Part shown: piece after piece, positions 21,941 to 33,382 of the stretch
Position numbering within the stretch: the first letter of the stretch is position 1
Layout of the letters: each line of letters starts with the position of its first letter
NCBI GenBank assembly: GCA_036365145.1
Contig: JAEOAD010000031.1
Span: forward strand, 10,202,001-10,266,000
DNA from: Orientallactaga sibirica
Taxonomy: Eukaryota; Chordata; Mammalia; Rodentia; Dipodidae
DNA: 64,000 nucleotides
Direction of reading: 5' to 3'
Program-made: the position numbers and the translations under genes
Notes under the pieces: generated by a model
Told to the model about the DNA's origin: nothing
The model's database searches: none
The model's input: the letters and a program-made list of their open reading frames with translations, nothing else

Positions 21941-22092
21941 TCAAATTAAAAGAGAGACTAATGGAGAGAGGGAGGGGATATGATGGAGACTTGAGTCCTA
22001 AAGGGGAATGGGGGGAGGGAAGGGAAATATCACTTGGGGTTTTTCTTTGTATGTGAGTATAAAAGTCAATAAAAAACAATAATATAAAAAAA
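21941..22092 (+). mobile_element. Very short LINE-1 3' end with 16-bp TSD
   Basis: Only ~150 bp of an L1 tail ('gactaatggagagagggagggg', 'aaaggggaatggggggaggg', 'aaaagtcaataaaaaac') plus poly(A). AAAAGTTGATGCTCTT flanks it perfectly at 21925-21940 and 22093-22108. Confidence 0.93.
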
Positions 22093-22340
22093 AAAAGTTG
22101 ATGCTCTTGTAATAGCATTCCCCTTGTTCCTATAACCAGGCTGGATCCCAAATAGTACTCAGTGTCCACATCTCATGAATGGATGGATGGATGGGTGACT
22201 GGAACTATAAAGCAAGATAATTGTTTCTCTCTCTCTCCTACCCTCCCTGATTTCTTCCCTCTCTCCATATGTCCACACCTCCCTCAGCTGACCAAACTTG
22301 TCTCTCTCAAAAGAAAAAATTCATTATCCATATCAAAGTT

Positions 22341-22546
22341 CATTTTTTAAATATATTTTATTTATCCATTTGAGAGAGAGTCAGAGAGAGAGAGAATAGG
22401 CATGCGAGGGCCTCTAGCCACTGTAAATGAACTCCAGATGCATGTGCTACCTTGTGCATCTGGCTTACATGGGTCCTGGAGAGTCAAACAGGGATCCTTT
22501 AGCTTTGCAGGCAAAAGCCTTAACCACTAAGCTATCTCTCAAGCCC
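22341..22546 (-). mobile_element. tRNA-headed SINE, reverse strand, with TSD
   Basis: Tail and (GA)n on the left, head 'ccactaagctatctctcaagccc' on the right. TCAAAGTT is duplicated at 22333-22340 and 22547-22554. Confidence 0.92.
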
Positions 22547-22861
22547 TCAAAGTTAATTTTTGAGCCAGCTGGCTGTAGCTAAATAGGAGAAAACTCAAAT
22601 TTTGTTCAGACTGAATAGAGTGGAAGATCCCTGACATAAAAGCAATACTTAAAGGCCTTGGCTTAAAATTCAACAGTAGAATTTAACAGAGAATCCCAAA
22701 GAGAAAGTTTAAGAAAACAGCTCAGAAGAAGGAAAATGGAAATGAGCGTGCATTAAAGAACTGGGCAATAACCTAGGCATACTGTGTGGATGGAGGCCCA
22801 GAAGTAGCCATGCACAGAGCTTCAACAAGTGTAGGTATGTGTATATGCGTGTTGCAATGTG

Positions 22862-22990
22862 TATGTCGAGAAAGAGTCTCACTCCAGACTGACCTGGAGC
22901 TCACTATGTAGCTCAGGTTGGCATCAGATTCAGGAGCTCCTCCTGCTTCAGCCTGCTGGTTACTGAAATTATAAGCAAGCCATACACAGC
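22862..22990 (-). mobile_element. B1 SINE, old, reverse strand
   Basis: 'gagtctcactccagactgacctggagctcactatgtagctcagg...ctcctcctgcttcagcctgctgg' is a diverged reverse-strand B1. Confidence 0.75.
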
Positions 22991-23879
22991 TTGGCAAAGT
23001 ATATGAAGACATGCACAAGCTGGAAAAGCTCTTGTCTTGTGACAAAGACAAACCAACATGCTTCATATACTTGACCTTATCCACAAAGCTGACAAATGAT
23101 GAAAACAAGTTTTCATTAGACATCTAGTACCATCAATTGTGGATTGGATAGCAAAGGCTGAAGTCCAAGTCCTGCTTCCGTGAGGAAACATGACAGTTTG
23201 GGTTAGTAACTCAATTTCTTTCTGTCACAGTATAATATTTAAACTTTATAAAAAGAAGAGATTGTGCCACTGTATAAAGATGTCTATCCATGTGGATTCT
23301 GCTCTTTGACTTTGGGAGGGAATTGGGGTTGAAATCCTTCCCATTTCCATTTATCAAGATTGCCCAGAGAAAAGAGTCCTATACGTTAAGTACTGAGGGC
23401 AATACCTTTTGGACCAGGGGGTACTCTCGGTCTTCTGTGCTGACACATAGGCTGCACCAAGGAACAGTGCTGATAATGTGTTCACACACATCTATTTTCA
23501 CCAAATATGAGCTTCATTTGCATGCAAACCAGTCTTTCCAATTATTATAATTTTATTAAATGTTAGCCAAATCACTAAAATACAAATGTAAAAAGACACA
23601 ATTTCTGTGAAAATTAAGTGTAATACCTAGGAAAGTCACTCCAAAACAATAGACCTTAAATTTTCCTTTCCAACTGGGTAGGGGTAAAAGAACCGAAAAT
23701 GATTGCTTGGAAATTATAATATCTAGAAGGATTCTGAGCTTCAAATGAGTGGGAAATAGTTTAAGTTTTGATTTCACTTTAAAGAAACTGAGCTTAGAAA
23801 TTATAGATAATGCATTATGTCTGTAGTTAATGAAAGAAGAACAAAGTACAGTTTTTATTACAGGGCCCACATGCACATA
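22991..23879. other. Unique sequence, no gene seen
   Basis: AT-rich. 23130-23230 is weakly MIR-like ('tagcaaaggctgaagtcc', 'ttgggttagtaactcaatttc'). The 110-codon minus frame at 23556-23888 has no known features. Confidence 0.4.
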
Positions 23880-23894
23880 AAAAGTCACGTCAAG

Positions 23895-24126
23895 GGCTGG
23901 AGAGATGGCTTAGTGGTTAAGGTGCCTGCCTCCTAAGCTTAAGAACGCTGGTTTCAATCTCCAGCAGTTCCAATCTCCAGGTCCCACGTTTAGCCAGATG
24001 CAAAGTAACGCAAGGGCGCAATGCCGCACTTGACCACAGGGGGCGCATGCATCTGGCGCGCCCATGTCCTCCTCTCCCTCTCTCTCTGTCTCTCTCTGTG
24101 TCTCTCTCCAAAAAAAAAAAAAAAAA
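23895..24126 (+). mobile_element. tRNA-headed SINE, long-body subfamily with internal duplication
   Basis: Head as at 19713, but 'ggtttcaatctccagcagttccaatctccag' shows a ~17-bp internal tandem duplication shared with the copy at 37689. The 'agttcgttcacagcagctgag' part is deleted. An imperfect TSD (AAAAGTCAC near 23879 and 24120) flanks it. It is young. Confidence 0.93.
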
Positions 24127-24329
24127 GTCACACCAAAATGCTGACACAAACATAAATATTTAACTAGAATGGTTATGTTATCTGCTACTTTGTTGCCATT
24201 CATTGAATTGATCTAATTACCCATATCATGTCTCCTGCTTTTGGTTGTTTCATAAGAGTATTTAAGGTCAGATGAGAATAATGAGTAAGGAAAGCATTTT
24301 GAAAGAAAGAGAAGGAGACACAGATAGCC

Positions 24330-24600
24330 TGAGCAAGAATTGTCTGTTTCCTTGTTTAGTTTCTATTTTTTAATAATGCAATGTGTGAGTGTCGCAGGAG
24401 ATGCATGAATTGTCCTAGGAGTGTATCATAGATGTGGTGATTCCTCCCGAGTGCCTTTCCACACCAGCTTCGCTCTTCTAATTATCAATTTCTCCAGTCC
24501 TCTGCAGGAGGAATTAATTAAAGGACAGCTGGTGGCCTCCAGTGAGAGCCTTACATAACAAAAGTCTATGGCTCACTGCAAGTCAGAACCCAAAGCAATG
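24330..24600. other. Candidate conserved noncoding block with homeodomain-type sites
   Basis: Repeat-free. It has TAATTA at 24479-24484 and TTAATTAA at 24514-24521, with 'tttaataatgcaatgtg' upstream. Such clusters are common in developmental enhancers. The call is an inference from texture. Confidence 0.25.
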
Positions 24601-24688
24601 CTGTCCTCGATGTGGTCATCCGAGACCCTAAGTTGTTTCACCTTCAAGGTATCAGTAACTTCTACAGCTGTGGAAAGAAAGCTTCCAG

Positions 24689-24858
24689 GGCTGGAGAGAT
24701 GGCTTAGTGGTTCAGACAATTGCCTGTAAAACCTAAGGACCCAGCTTAGATTCCCCAGTACTCACATAAGCCAGATGCACAAGGTGGCACATGCATCTAT
24801 CTATCACCTATCTGCCTCTTTTCTCTCTTTCTCAAATAAATAAATATTTTTTAAACAA
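24689..24858 (+). mobile_element. tRNA-headed SINE, short 3' part
   Basis: 'gggctggagagatggcttagtgg' to 'catgcatctatctatcacc', then a tail of 'aaataaataaatattt'. The segment between the body and the tail is deleted. 'aagcttcca'/'aagtttcca' is a likely TSD. Confidence 0.88.
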
Positions 24859-25194
24859 GGAAGTTTCCAAAAGGAAGCATCACACATCACTTCTGCCCAT
24901 CATCATTGATTCTGGTGAGATACAGGGAAGCAAATAATTCTGGGAAATGCAGTCTTGGGCCATCTCAGCCTTTCAGGGCCACTTTCAAGAATTCTTGATC
25001 ATTGGATGGGAGGAAGAAGTGACTCCCTCAGGGAAGTCCAAAAGGCAAGGAACTTAACAGCATTTCTAGACCCTGGCTGATATCTGATTGGAAACTCCCC
25101 CACAGAATAATTTAGGGAGGTATCAATGAGAAAAATCACACCACATCATACATAAGTGGGGCAGAAAGCTGAACTGTCCCTTCAACCATGGCGA

Positions 25195-25300
25195 AAGGTT
25201 CATATCCACGTTTGCATGTACCAACTCTGTTGTATGGACTAAGAACTGAACCCAAGTCTATATGCATGCTAAGCCTGAACTTCACCCCAGTCCTTGATTC
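25195..25300 (-). mobile_element. ID-type SINE, reverse strand, diverged
   Basis: 'gtatggactaagaactgaacccaagtc', then 'gcatgctaagcctgaacttcacccc' resembles an ID head in reverse. Confidence 0.45.
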
Positions 25301-25639
25301 TTCATTTTTTATGATTCAAGGATTTATTAAGTCATACATGCAAAACATACTGCTAATTGAATTAGCAAAAGATCAATGTTAAAAACTCCACAGTTCTGCA
25401 TCTGTCAATTTAAAAAATGTTGTTCTAGTGGTTGAAAGGTTCAAACATTGTATTCTTGTCAGTGAGTTAAGTTGTACAGAACACTAGCAGTTCACAAAAC
25501 CTCACAGACCCAAAGGAACATTGTTAGCCAAAGCCAAGACCAAAAGCACGTGTCTGTGTGGGAGAGGTAAAGAGGGTCATTGTCAGTCACGTGACAGTGT
25601 TGGTACTCCAGCAAGACAGTGATGTTAAGAAGACTCATA

Positions 25640-25875
25640 GTTTAAGAGGAGATGGCTTAACGATTAAGGTGCTTGCCTGTGAAGCCAAAGGACCCGGGTT
25701 TGATTCCCCAGTACCCACATAAGCCAGATGCACAAGGGGGCGCATGCATCTGGAGTTCGTTTGCAGTGGCTAGAAGCCCTGGCGCACCCATTCATTCTCT
25801 CCCTCTCTCTCTCTCTCTCTCTTTTCTTTCTGTCTGCTTGCAAATAAATTAATTAAATTATTTTAAAAAGAATAT
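25640..25875 (+). mobile_element. tRNA-headed SINE
   Basis: 'gatggcttaacgattaaggtgcttgcctgtgaagccaaaggacccgggtttgattcc' shows box A and box B clearly. It has a full body, a (CT)n tract and an 'aaataaattaattaaatt' tail. Confidence 0.94.
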
Positions 25876-27050
25876 AAAAAATATTTTAAAAACTGAAAAG
25901 CTGCAACACTTGATTTTGACACCTAGTTACTAGAAAGCTAAGGAAAGCAGTTAGCTTTGAATAAAGTAACCTGAAACTAGGAATGCACTTTCATTGTTCT
26001 AAGAAAAAAAAAAAAAAAGCTGCATATGTTGTCAGAAAGACCTTCTAGGTCAAGTAGGCAGCATATTGCGTGTTGTTGTTTTGGCACACAAAACACAACT
26101 AGGCAAGGAAAATGGAGATTACCTCCTACATTCGTGATCTAATTTTTCTTCAGTCTTCATGCACCTGTTAGTAACATTTTCGCAAGGACTAAATTCTAGC
26201 ATCCACAGTGCTTCCTTGGCTAAGTTGTCCTCTGTATCACCTTCTCCACCTGCCTATGGCCTCAGCATTCTCCTAGAAGGCTTTTCTTCCTCCTTGTCAC
26301 AATGGTAGCCAAGAGGCCAAATGGGTACCAATGCAATTACTTTCAAATGTAACCACCACCCCTTACAGAACATATATGGCTATTTCTGGGGTCTATCCAT
26401 GGCACATGGGAATCTGGGGCAATTTAAGGAACTCTAGCTATTTTAAACTAGATAGCTTATTTTACAGGGCCAGGCAGGGGAGCATGAGAGACACATCCTC
26501 ACTGACTCCCAAACAGGAAATGCAGCAAATGTCCTGCCCTCAGAACTCCCCTTTCTTACAAACACATACCTTACTGGGGCAAGCCAAACCCAAGGTCAAA
26601 TCTTAGTGGCGTCTCCTAGAATTTTCTTTCTTTCCATAATTCCCTGCACTAGAAAGATTCTTGCCCTCACTTGTTAACACTGCTGGGAGCATGACACCCC
26701 GTTAGAGCCTGTTTTCTCTGTTCTTAATGAAGCAGAAGTCTAATATGGTAAGTTCTTCATCGATCTAGGGGTTACCTACCTTCTTCTGAGGAAGTGAAAC
26801 TTGTTGCTTTCAAGTCAGAAAGCTCTAAGGTGACAAGGTTTGCAGGCTGTGCTTATTCATATGAAAAGATTTGAATAAGTTATCCTTATTACAGAAGCAA
26901 AGTAAAATAAAGGGAAGGGAAAGGAATCATGGATTTGTTGGAGGCGCTAATACAAGGAAAAAAACTGGCTGCAACTGGAAATGATACATTAAGACAAAGC
27001 TAAGGTAAAAACATTGAATTTTGTTTTATAGATAAAATGTCAGGCTTGGA
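25876..27050. other. Unique sequence, no gene seen
   Basis: No repeat younger than background, and no plausible exon. There is a poly(A) run at 26005-26018. The frame at 26331-26606 has no recognised domain. Confidence 0.5.
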
Positions 27051-27232
27051 GTGGATGGTAATTAAACTTAATGTCAACTTGAATGGAGTTATACTCTCCT
27101 AGGAGGCACACCACTGAGCTTGTCTGTGAGGGTGCTTCCAAAGATGCTTATCTAAACTGGGAAGACCCACTTTGAATGTGGGTGGCACCATTACATAATC
27201 TAGGACACAGGACTGAATAAAAAGAAGAAAGT

Positions 27233-27378
27233 GATAGCCGGGCATGGTGGCACACACCTTTAATCCCTGCACTCGGGAGGCAGAGGTAGGAGGATTGCCA
27301 TGAGTTCGAGGCCACCCTGAGACTCTGTATGGAATTCCAGGTCAACCTGGGCTAGAGTGAAACCCTACCTCGAAAAAA
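27233..27378 (+). mobile_element. B1 SINE
   Basis: 'gccgggcatggtggcacacacctttaatccctgcactcgggaggc' through 'gggctagagtgaaaccctacc', then poly(A). It lies inside the older repeat. Confidence 0.95.
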
Positions 27379-27437
27379 AAAAAAAGAAGGAGGAGGAGGA
27401 AGAGGAGGAGGAGGAGGAGAGGAGGAGGAAGAAGAAA
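27379..27437. repeat. (AGG)n-rich simple repeat
   Basis: An AGG/AAG trinucleotide run grown from the B1 tail. Confidence 0.9.
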
Positions 27438-27627
27438 GTGAGCTAAGCACCAGCATTCATCTTTCTTTGCTTCCTGACTTCAGAGTGAATGTGACCAGCT
27501 GCATTACACTCCTACTGCCACACCTTCCCTGCTTTGATGGACTGTATTCCCTAGAACTGTCAGCCAAAATACACATTCCTTAAGTTGTTTTATCAGATAC
27601 TTGTAGCAAGAAAAAAGGTAACCATGA

Positions 27628-27850
27628 GATGGAAATATGGAACAGCAGTTAAAGGAACTAGCTTGCAAAGCTGATGACACAGGTTCAATTCCCCAGGACC
27701 CATGTAAAGATAGTTGCACAAAGTGTTATGTGTCTGGAGTTCACTGGCAGTGGCACGAGTCCCTCACGTGCCCATTCCCTCCTTCATTTCTTAATTTCCA
27801 TCTCTCTCTCTCCTTGCAAATAAATAAACAAAAATATTTCTTCAAAAATA
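27628..27850 (+). mobile_element. tRNA-headed SINE, diverged
   Basis: 'atgagatggaaatatggaacagcag' head, 'ggttcaattccccagg' box B, 'gcaaataaataaac' tail. Confidence 0.85.
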
Positions 27851-27884
27851 AGAACCAATACACAGTTGGATAGACCTGTAGTCA

Positions 27885-28012
27885 ATTCTCATTTCTTCTA
27901 TTTACTAACTAGGAAAAAAAGTCAGTAAGTCTTCGTGAGTCTCTGCATGCTCAGCTTTCATCTAGGTATCATTAGCATAACTTTCCTCATAGAATTGTTG
28001 TGAGATACACAG
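27885..28012 (+). repeat. MIR SINE
   Basis: 'tttactaactaggaaaaa...ctctgcatgctcagctttcatc', then 'cctcatagaattgttgtgag', in MIR order. Confidence 0.55.
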
Positions 28013-28084
28013 TCACACACACAAAAAAATCTGCATCTCTAAGACATATTGCTTAAAATGGAAGAAAAAACAACAAGCATATAA

Positions 28085-28385
28085 TATGACATAGTACCAC
28101 AGAGTGACAATTCAGACATTTTTTCCTCTTGTCTGGAGGCTGACAATCCAAAACCAGGGAACCAGAATGCTTAATCTTATCTAATGTTGTCTACTTGCCA
28201 GGCAAATGGCCACCTTCTTCCTATGTCCCCACATGTTCATCTAGCATCTGTGTCCTTCTCTTTCCATGAAAGGATGCCAGTCACTTCAGAGAAGACTCAC
28301 CCATATCATTTCATGTGATAAAAATTACATTTTTAAAAGACTATCTCCACATACAGTTACAATCTGAAGTTCTAGGGTGTGATAG
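28085..28385 (-). mobile_element. MaLR/ERVL-type LTR remnant, reverse strand
   Basis: 'cttgtctggaggctgacaatccaaaaccagg', 'gtgtccttctctttcc', 'gatgccagtcacttcagag', 'aatctgaagttctagggtg' follow the reverse-strand order of an old MaLR-like LTR. Confidence 0.5.
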
Positions 28386-28705
28386 TCTATTCTAATCCCC
28401 ACAGCCCCCCCCCAAAATAAATATGCTAAAACTCTATCCTCTAATTCAACAGTACTAGATGGCAGTGATTTTGGAGTGACTCAATCACAAGGGTGGAGCT
28501 CTGTCATGATGTGATCAGAGCCCTTTCCAAGGAAGCCTGGAGAGCTCCTTCTCCCTTCGACCACAAGACAGAACATATCAGCTGTGAACCAGGGTGGCCC
28601 TCACTAAGTATCAACTCTTCCAGAGCTCTGATCATGGACTTTCTATTGTTTATAAGCTATCCCATCAGTGGTTTTTCATTACAGCAGTGACGGTGGTGTT
28701 ACCAC
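28386..28705 (+). mobile_element. MLT1/MST-like LTR
   Basis: 'caatcacaagggtggagctctg', 'gcctggagagctccttctccc', 'tctattgtttataagc', 'cattacagcagtgacgg' follow the plus-strand order of an MST/MLT1 LTR. The first ~60 bp are degraded. Confidence 0.6.
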
Positions 28706-29424
28706 TGGGACATCCTAAGGAACTATATAAACAAACCTAATTCCATCCCTTGTCTTGAATGTTCCTCTCCATCACTTTAGTAAGCCAAGTATAAAGCTTT
28801 ACTCCTAGCCATATAACAGAGCCACTCTTTATAATATATTTCCATATGCAAATGAAATAATACTTTTCTCCTATTAATCTGTCAACTAATTTGCATAACC
28901 CTGACCACATAAACATAAGTGGATAAAGGAAAAACTTTTCCTCCAAAAAAAAGGATAAATAAACTTCTCATGCATACATCTTAAACATATTATGACAAGC
29001 CAGGCCAAATAGATCACTCATTATATGACTTAATCTATATGGAAGTACAGAAAAGGCAGAACTGAAAGAAAAAAAATGACAGTGGTTTCCAGGTGCTAGG
29101 AGTGGATGGAGAGCAGGGAGATAAGAGAAGACATTTGGAGTGAAGACACTGCTCTATGTCACGAGCGCGGCTGTGATTAGCTGACAGAATGGACTATTAA
29201 AATCCACTAAGGCGCATACCATAAAAAGATGTACTTTATTTTGTGTAAATTATGCTCCAATCAGCCTCATTTTGAAAAGCACTATAAAAAATTTTCTGTC
29301 AACAATTTGAGGGTTGAGACACTGTTGCATATTCTTTCAGATACATAAATAAAGTCTATATGGAAACTGAATGCAGTAGTGACAGTAGCAGCTAGAGAGA
29401 ATCTGGAAGAAAATGGAGTATGAG
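28706..29424. other. Unique, AT-rich sequence, no gene seen
   Basis: No clear repeat or exon. Confidence 0.5.
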
Positions 29425-29425
29425 T

Positions 29426-29700
29426 CTGAGGAGTTGGCTCAGTGGATAAAGAGCTAGCTGTACAAGCATAGAATCTGACTTCAGAACCCTAGGACCCATG
29501 TAAAAGCCAGAAACTGCAGCAGGTTTCTATAATGTCAGCATTCCTACAGCCAGATGGGAGACAGACAGAAGTTCTCAGAAGCTTGAGTACCAGCTACCTG
29601 GTGAATGGAGCAGTGACTGAGGGACCGCCTCCACCTCAACAAGATGGAAGGTGAGCATCAATACCCAAAAGTTGTTCTCCACCTCCACATGAATGCCATG
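29426..29700 (+). mobile_element. B4-like SINE
   Basis: 'tctgaggagttggctcagtggataaagagc' head; 'aggacccatgtaaaagccag'; 'caagatggaaggtgagcatcaatacccaaaagttgttctccacc' 3' end. It leads into the CA-rich array. Confidence 0.7.
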
Positions 29701-29986
29701 GCACACAGATGAGCACACACACACACGAACATACACACACATGAGCACACAAATAATATATGCACATGAGCATACACACACATGAATATACACACATGAA
29801 CATACACACACATAAGCATACATGAGCAACACACATTAACATACACACATAAACATACATGCACACACATATATACACTTACCAAAAAGAAAAAGGGAAA
29901 TCTGTATGCCATGGTACACACACATCTTTACTCACACACACATACACACACACACACACAAGCACTCACAAACATAAACATACACA

Positions 29987-30024
<38 letters not shown>

Positions 30025-30140
30025 CACACACATATATACACCAAAAAAGGCAGTATCAGAATCTGTATGCCATAACACACATACACCTTCTCTCACAAGT
30101 ATTACCATACACACACATATATATACACTTACCAAAAAGA
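29701..30140. repeat. CA-rich complex tandem array with repeated interruptions
   Basis: (CA)n mixed with ATACA/TGAACA units. Non-CA blocks recur: 'cttaccaaaaagaaaaagg' at 29878 and 30127, 'aatctgtatgccat' at 29899 and 30060. The frames read from it (H/T/Y or V/C/Y rich) are artefacts. Confidence 0.9.
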
Positions 30141-30359
30141 AAAAGGAAATTGAATGTGAGCAAAGGAAGGATACAGATGATATGAGAGAAAGGGTTTCCT
30201 GAGAACTGGCTTATTCTTTTTGTTTTTCCAATAGGAGAATGTAATACCCATTCAAAAATAAAAATTTAAAGATGAATTAACATTGTAATGGGCTGATGGA
30301 TATGGAAGAACTTGGTATAAACTCTAGAGCATGCAGAGGTTATTTATTACTTTGAGGGA

Positions 30360-30718
30360 TGTTGTGATTTGAGTATGAAATGTCCCCCATGGACTTGTGT
30401 GTTTGACATGTGGTCCTCAGCTGGAGGTGCTGTTTTGGGAGATTATGGAACCTTTAGAAGATGGAGCCTAAATGGAAGAAGCCAGAAGTATCATGAGAGG
30501 GAAAGTCTTGAGGTTTCATATGCTGACCCAACTTTCTCTTCACTGTTTCCTGACTATGGATAGAATGTCACTAGCTGCCTCCTATTCTTGCCACCATGCC
30601 TTACCCACCATTATGGACTGTATCCTTTCTTAAACTGTAAGCTTAAATACTCTTTCTCTCTTGAGTAGCTTCTTGTCAAATATTTGTTCATAGCACAAAT
30701 AAAAACAACTAATAAAAG
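30360..30718 (+). mobile_element. MaLR-like LTR
   Basis: It starts TGTTGTGATTTGAGTATGAAA and runs 'tgtcccccatggacttg...tggtcctcagctgg' to 'aaaacaactaataaa'. The first half matches the older LTR at 58169. TG start and degraded CA end. Confidence 0.7.
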
Positions 30719-30904
30719 GAAGAAAACCTTGATTAAAACCTGCTAAAATAGAATCGGATTTTTTAAAAACATAAATGTATCTTTATTGCTTAATATTTCC
30801 AGGTCATCCTTCTCCAAAGTGGGAGGCCTACTTCCATATACTGCATGAAAAAAGTTCCTGAGGTCAGGCAAATTTGGGGAACATTTATGGGTATGTCGTG
30901 CCAC

Positions 30905-30966
30905 AGAGTAATCCCAGGGCCCACATGTGGCAGGCAAGCACTCTGCTATGGGGCTTCAGCCCCAGC
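30905..30966 (-). mobile_element. ID-type SINE fragment, reverse strand
   Basis: 'gtggcaggcaagcactctgctatggggcttcagcccca' is a reverse-strand ID head; only the tRNA-like part remains. Confidence 0.5.
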
Positions 30967-31488
30967 CTTGATGGACTTTGTCTTCTGTATAAGACTTGGT
31001 GTTTTCCAACTATTAGCTTCTCTAGGGAATGGTACAAAAAGAAAGACCATTCCACCTCACTTAATCCACACTTTGGCTAATATATATGACCACACAAAGT
31101 TTCTCCCTACTCCACATCTAAAGCATATTTGTTTGAGTTTGTTTTCCATAGAACCCAGTTTGAAGACGCAACTGGTAATCTTTTGAGTGTGAAGCACAGG
31201 AGAGTTTCCCAATTCTAGGTTGTGGGTGGCTGAAGAGCAGGTTCCTTGAGGTGGGAATTACTGAGAAGCAGTAGATGAGATGGGAGGATGATTCAATGCA
31301 CATCACCACAGTTAACATTGGCATCCCTAGGCTGATGCCCTTCCCCTGCTACTGAAGAGAAAATCAAAACTAAGGTCTTCAGGACAAATTCTCAAAAGGA
31401 AAGCAGTCAAAACCTCAGAGGATGGGACACAGGGAGATCACATGACATGCTCAGTGAATGTACTCAGGGAATGAAAGACAGTTTTCAA
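30967..31488. other. Unique sequence, no gene seen
   Basis: No recognised repeat, exon or RNA. Confidence 0.5.
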
Positions 31489-31499
31489 AAGATAGAACA

Positions 31500-31879
31500 T
31501 GGGCTGGAGAGATGACTTAGCATTTAAGGTACCTGCCTGCGAAGCCTAAGAAGGCTTGTTCAAATCTCCAGTGCCCACATTTAGCCAGACACAAAAGAGA
31601 TGCAAAGCCGGGAGTGGTGCACATGCCTTTAATCCCAACACTTGGGAGGCAGAGGTAGGAGGATTGCCGTGAGTTCAAGGCCAGCCTGAGACTACATAGT
31701 GAATTTCAGGTCAGCCTGGGCTAGAGCGAGACCCTACCTCAAAAAAAAAAAAAAAAAAAAAAAAACAACAACAAAGTGATGTAAGCATGCAATGTCGCAT
31801 ATGTGTACAAGTGGGCACATGTGTCTGGAATTCTTTCACAGAGGCTAAGAGGCCCTCGCACACCCATTCTCTGCCTCTT

Positions 31880-31921
<42 letters not shown>

Positions 31922-31936
31922 CAATTAAAAAAAAAA
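31500..31936 (+). mobile_element. tRNA-headed SINE, long-body type, split by B1
   Basis: Head at 31501 ('gggctggagagatgacttagc'). The body resumes at about 31775 ('agtgatgtaagcatgcaatgtcgc') after the B1. (CT)n and tail to 31936. GATAGAACATG flanks the whole at 31490-31500 and 31938-31948, so the SINE is a proper insertion. Confidence 0.92.
31604..31770 (+). mobile_element. B1 SINE nested in the SINE
   Basis: 'gccgggagtggtgcacatgcctttaatcccaacacttgg' through 'gagaccctacctc' and a 25-base poly(A). It is younger than its host. Confidence 0.95.
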
Positions 31937-32198
31937 AGATAGAACATGGTGTAGAAAGGAGGATAGATAGCTTTTCAGTGTATATGATGAGCTGCTCCCA
32001 GGACTTCCAGCATTCCAAGGGAAAGAAACAAGGAGTAACTATGGACCGTGTACATCATTTCTCCTCCTAACCTTGCCTAGGAATAAGGGCAGAGGATGGG
32101 AAAGGAACAAAAAAGAATCCTGGATGTTTGTTCATCAATAGGATTTAAAATTAATGGTTTCTGCAACACAACAGCCACCATGAAAACTTGGAGTTTGG

Positions 32199-32386
32199 GC
32201 TTGAGAGATGGCTTAGCAGTTAAGGCACTTGCCTGCAAAGCCTAAGGACCCATATTTGATTCCCCAGGAGCCACATAAACCAGATGCACAAGGTGGTGCA
32301 TGCATCTGGATTTGATTTGCAGTGGCTGAAGGCCCTAGTGCACCCATTCTCTCTGTCTGTCCCCCCCCCCAAATAAATAAATACCT
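32199..32386 (+). mobile_element. tRNA-headed SINE
   Basis: 'gggcttgagagatggcttagcagttaaggc' head, a full body, an unusual C10 run in place of part of the (CT)n tract (32361-32370), 'aaataaataaat' tail. Confidence 0.93.
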
Positions 32387-33045
32387 TGGGATCTTACATA
32401 AAATTCTTTTACTGAGAGCTGATGCTCCCCACTCCTCTACCTGCTTCCGTATGCTGGGCTGTTGTGAGCCTGGATGCAGAGGTAACAAAGCCTGGAGAGA
32501 AGAGATCAAAGGTAGAAATCATTCATAACTCACACATGTCTATTCTCCCCAATGCACAGATAGGCACTCTGACTTCCGAAGAGCTCACTGTTAAGCAAGG
32601 TCATGTGGCCAGTTGTGAACAAGAAGATGTGATGATGAGTGAGTAGCGAGTAATCCTCCATACCTAGGCAGGGAAAGGCCTTTCTATATTTCCCACTCTC
32701 CCACTTCCCCGACACTGTGAACATGGCACTCTCACCAAGATGGTAAAGCCATAAGATCGACATGGCCCAGCTTGCAGAAATAACACAGGAATAGCTGTTC
32801 ACATTCCAGATGTCAGCCATGACACTTCTGCCACTGTGACTCCAGGGTCTCTTCCACCCCCCTTCAGGGCTGACTCAGACAACTCAGGAAAGTCTTTATT
32901 TGCCATTCCCAGTTTATTACAAAGCACATCTACTAAGGAAGAGCCAAAGAGAAGAGACAGTTCCTGAAGGAGAGAAGAGGAGATGGAGCACAGAGCTTTT
33001 GAGTCCTCTTTGAGTAGAGTGTGCCACTCACCCAGCACATCAACC
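32387..33045. other. Unique sequence, no gene seen
   Basis: 32540-32630 is weakly MIR-like in reverse ('gctcactgttaagcaaggtcatgtggcc'). Otherwise featureless. Confidence 0.45.
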
Positions 33046-33080
33046 AGAGCCCTCTAAAGCTTGTTGAAGAGTTTGTAGCT

Positions 33081-33382
33081 TCTTGCAGTTAGCTTCTTGT
33101 TGCTGGCATAAGGTACCCAACCAATAGCAGTTTGTGGGAGAAAACGGTTTATTTGGGATTTTAGACTTGAGAAGAAGATTCATGATAGCAGGGGAAAACA
33201 TGGCAACTTCAAATCTGGACATCAGATCTTGGCCAATATCAGGTAGGCAACATCAGCAGGAGAGTGTGCCAAACACTGGCAAGGGGAAGCTGCCTCTAAC
33301 ATCTATAAGGCCCAATTGCAGTTGAGGACCTAGCATTCAGAACACATAAGTTTATGGAGGACACCTACTTCAAACCACCACA
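33081..33382 (-). mobile_element. Solo LTR, family A, reverse strand
   Basis: Reverse complement of the element at 4158. It ends 'tacttcaaaccaccaca' and contains 'gccaaacactggcaagggg', as in the other copies. The 3' end of the LTR has drifted. Confidence 0.75.

Larger units (their letters stand above)
27053..27622 (+). mobile_element. Old rodent repeat (URR1/LTR-like), interrupted by B1
   Basis: The left part ('ttaatgtcaacttgaatggag', 'aggaggcacaccactgagc', 'gaagacccactttgaatgtggg') and the right part ('agctaagcaccagcattcat', 'gtgaccagctgcattacac', 'gatggactgtattcc') form one element split at 27232-27437. Its right half resembles that of the LTRs at 30360 and 58169. The family name is uncertain. 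Confidence 0.6.

Noticed and set aside
29575..30185. Cysteine/valine- or histidine/threonine-rich frames
   Set aside because: They read the CA-rich array; cysteine-rich appearance comes from TGTGTG codons, not from a secreted peptide gene.
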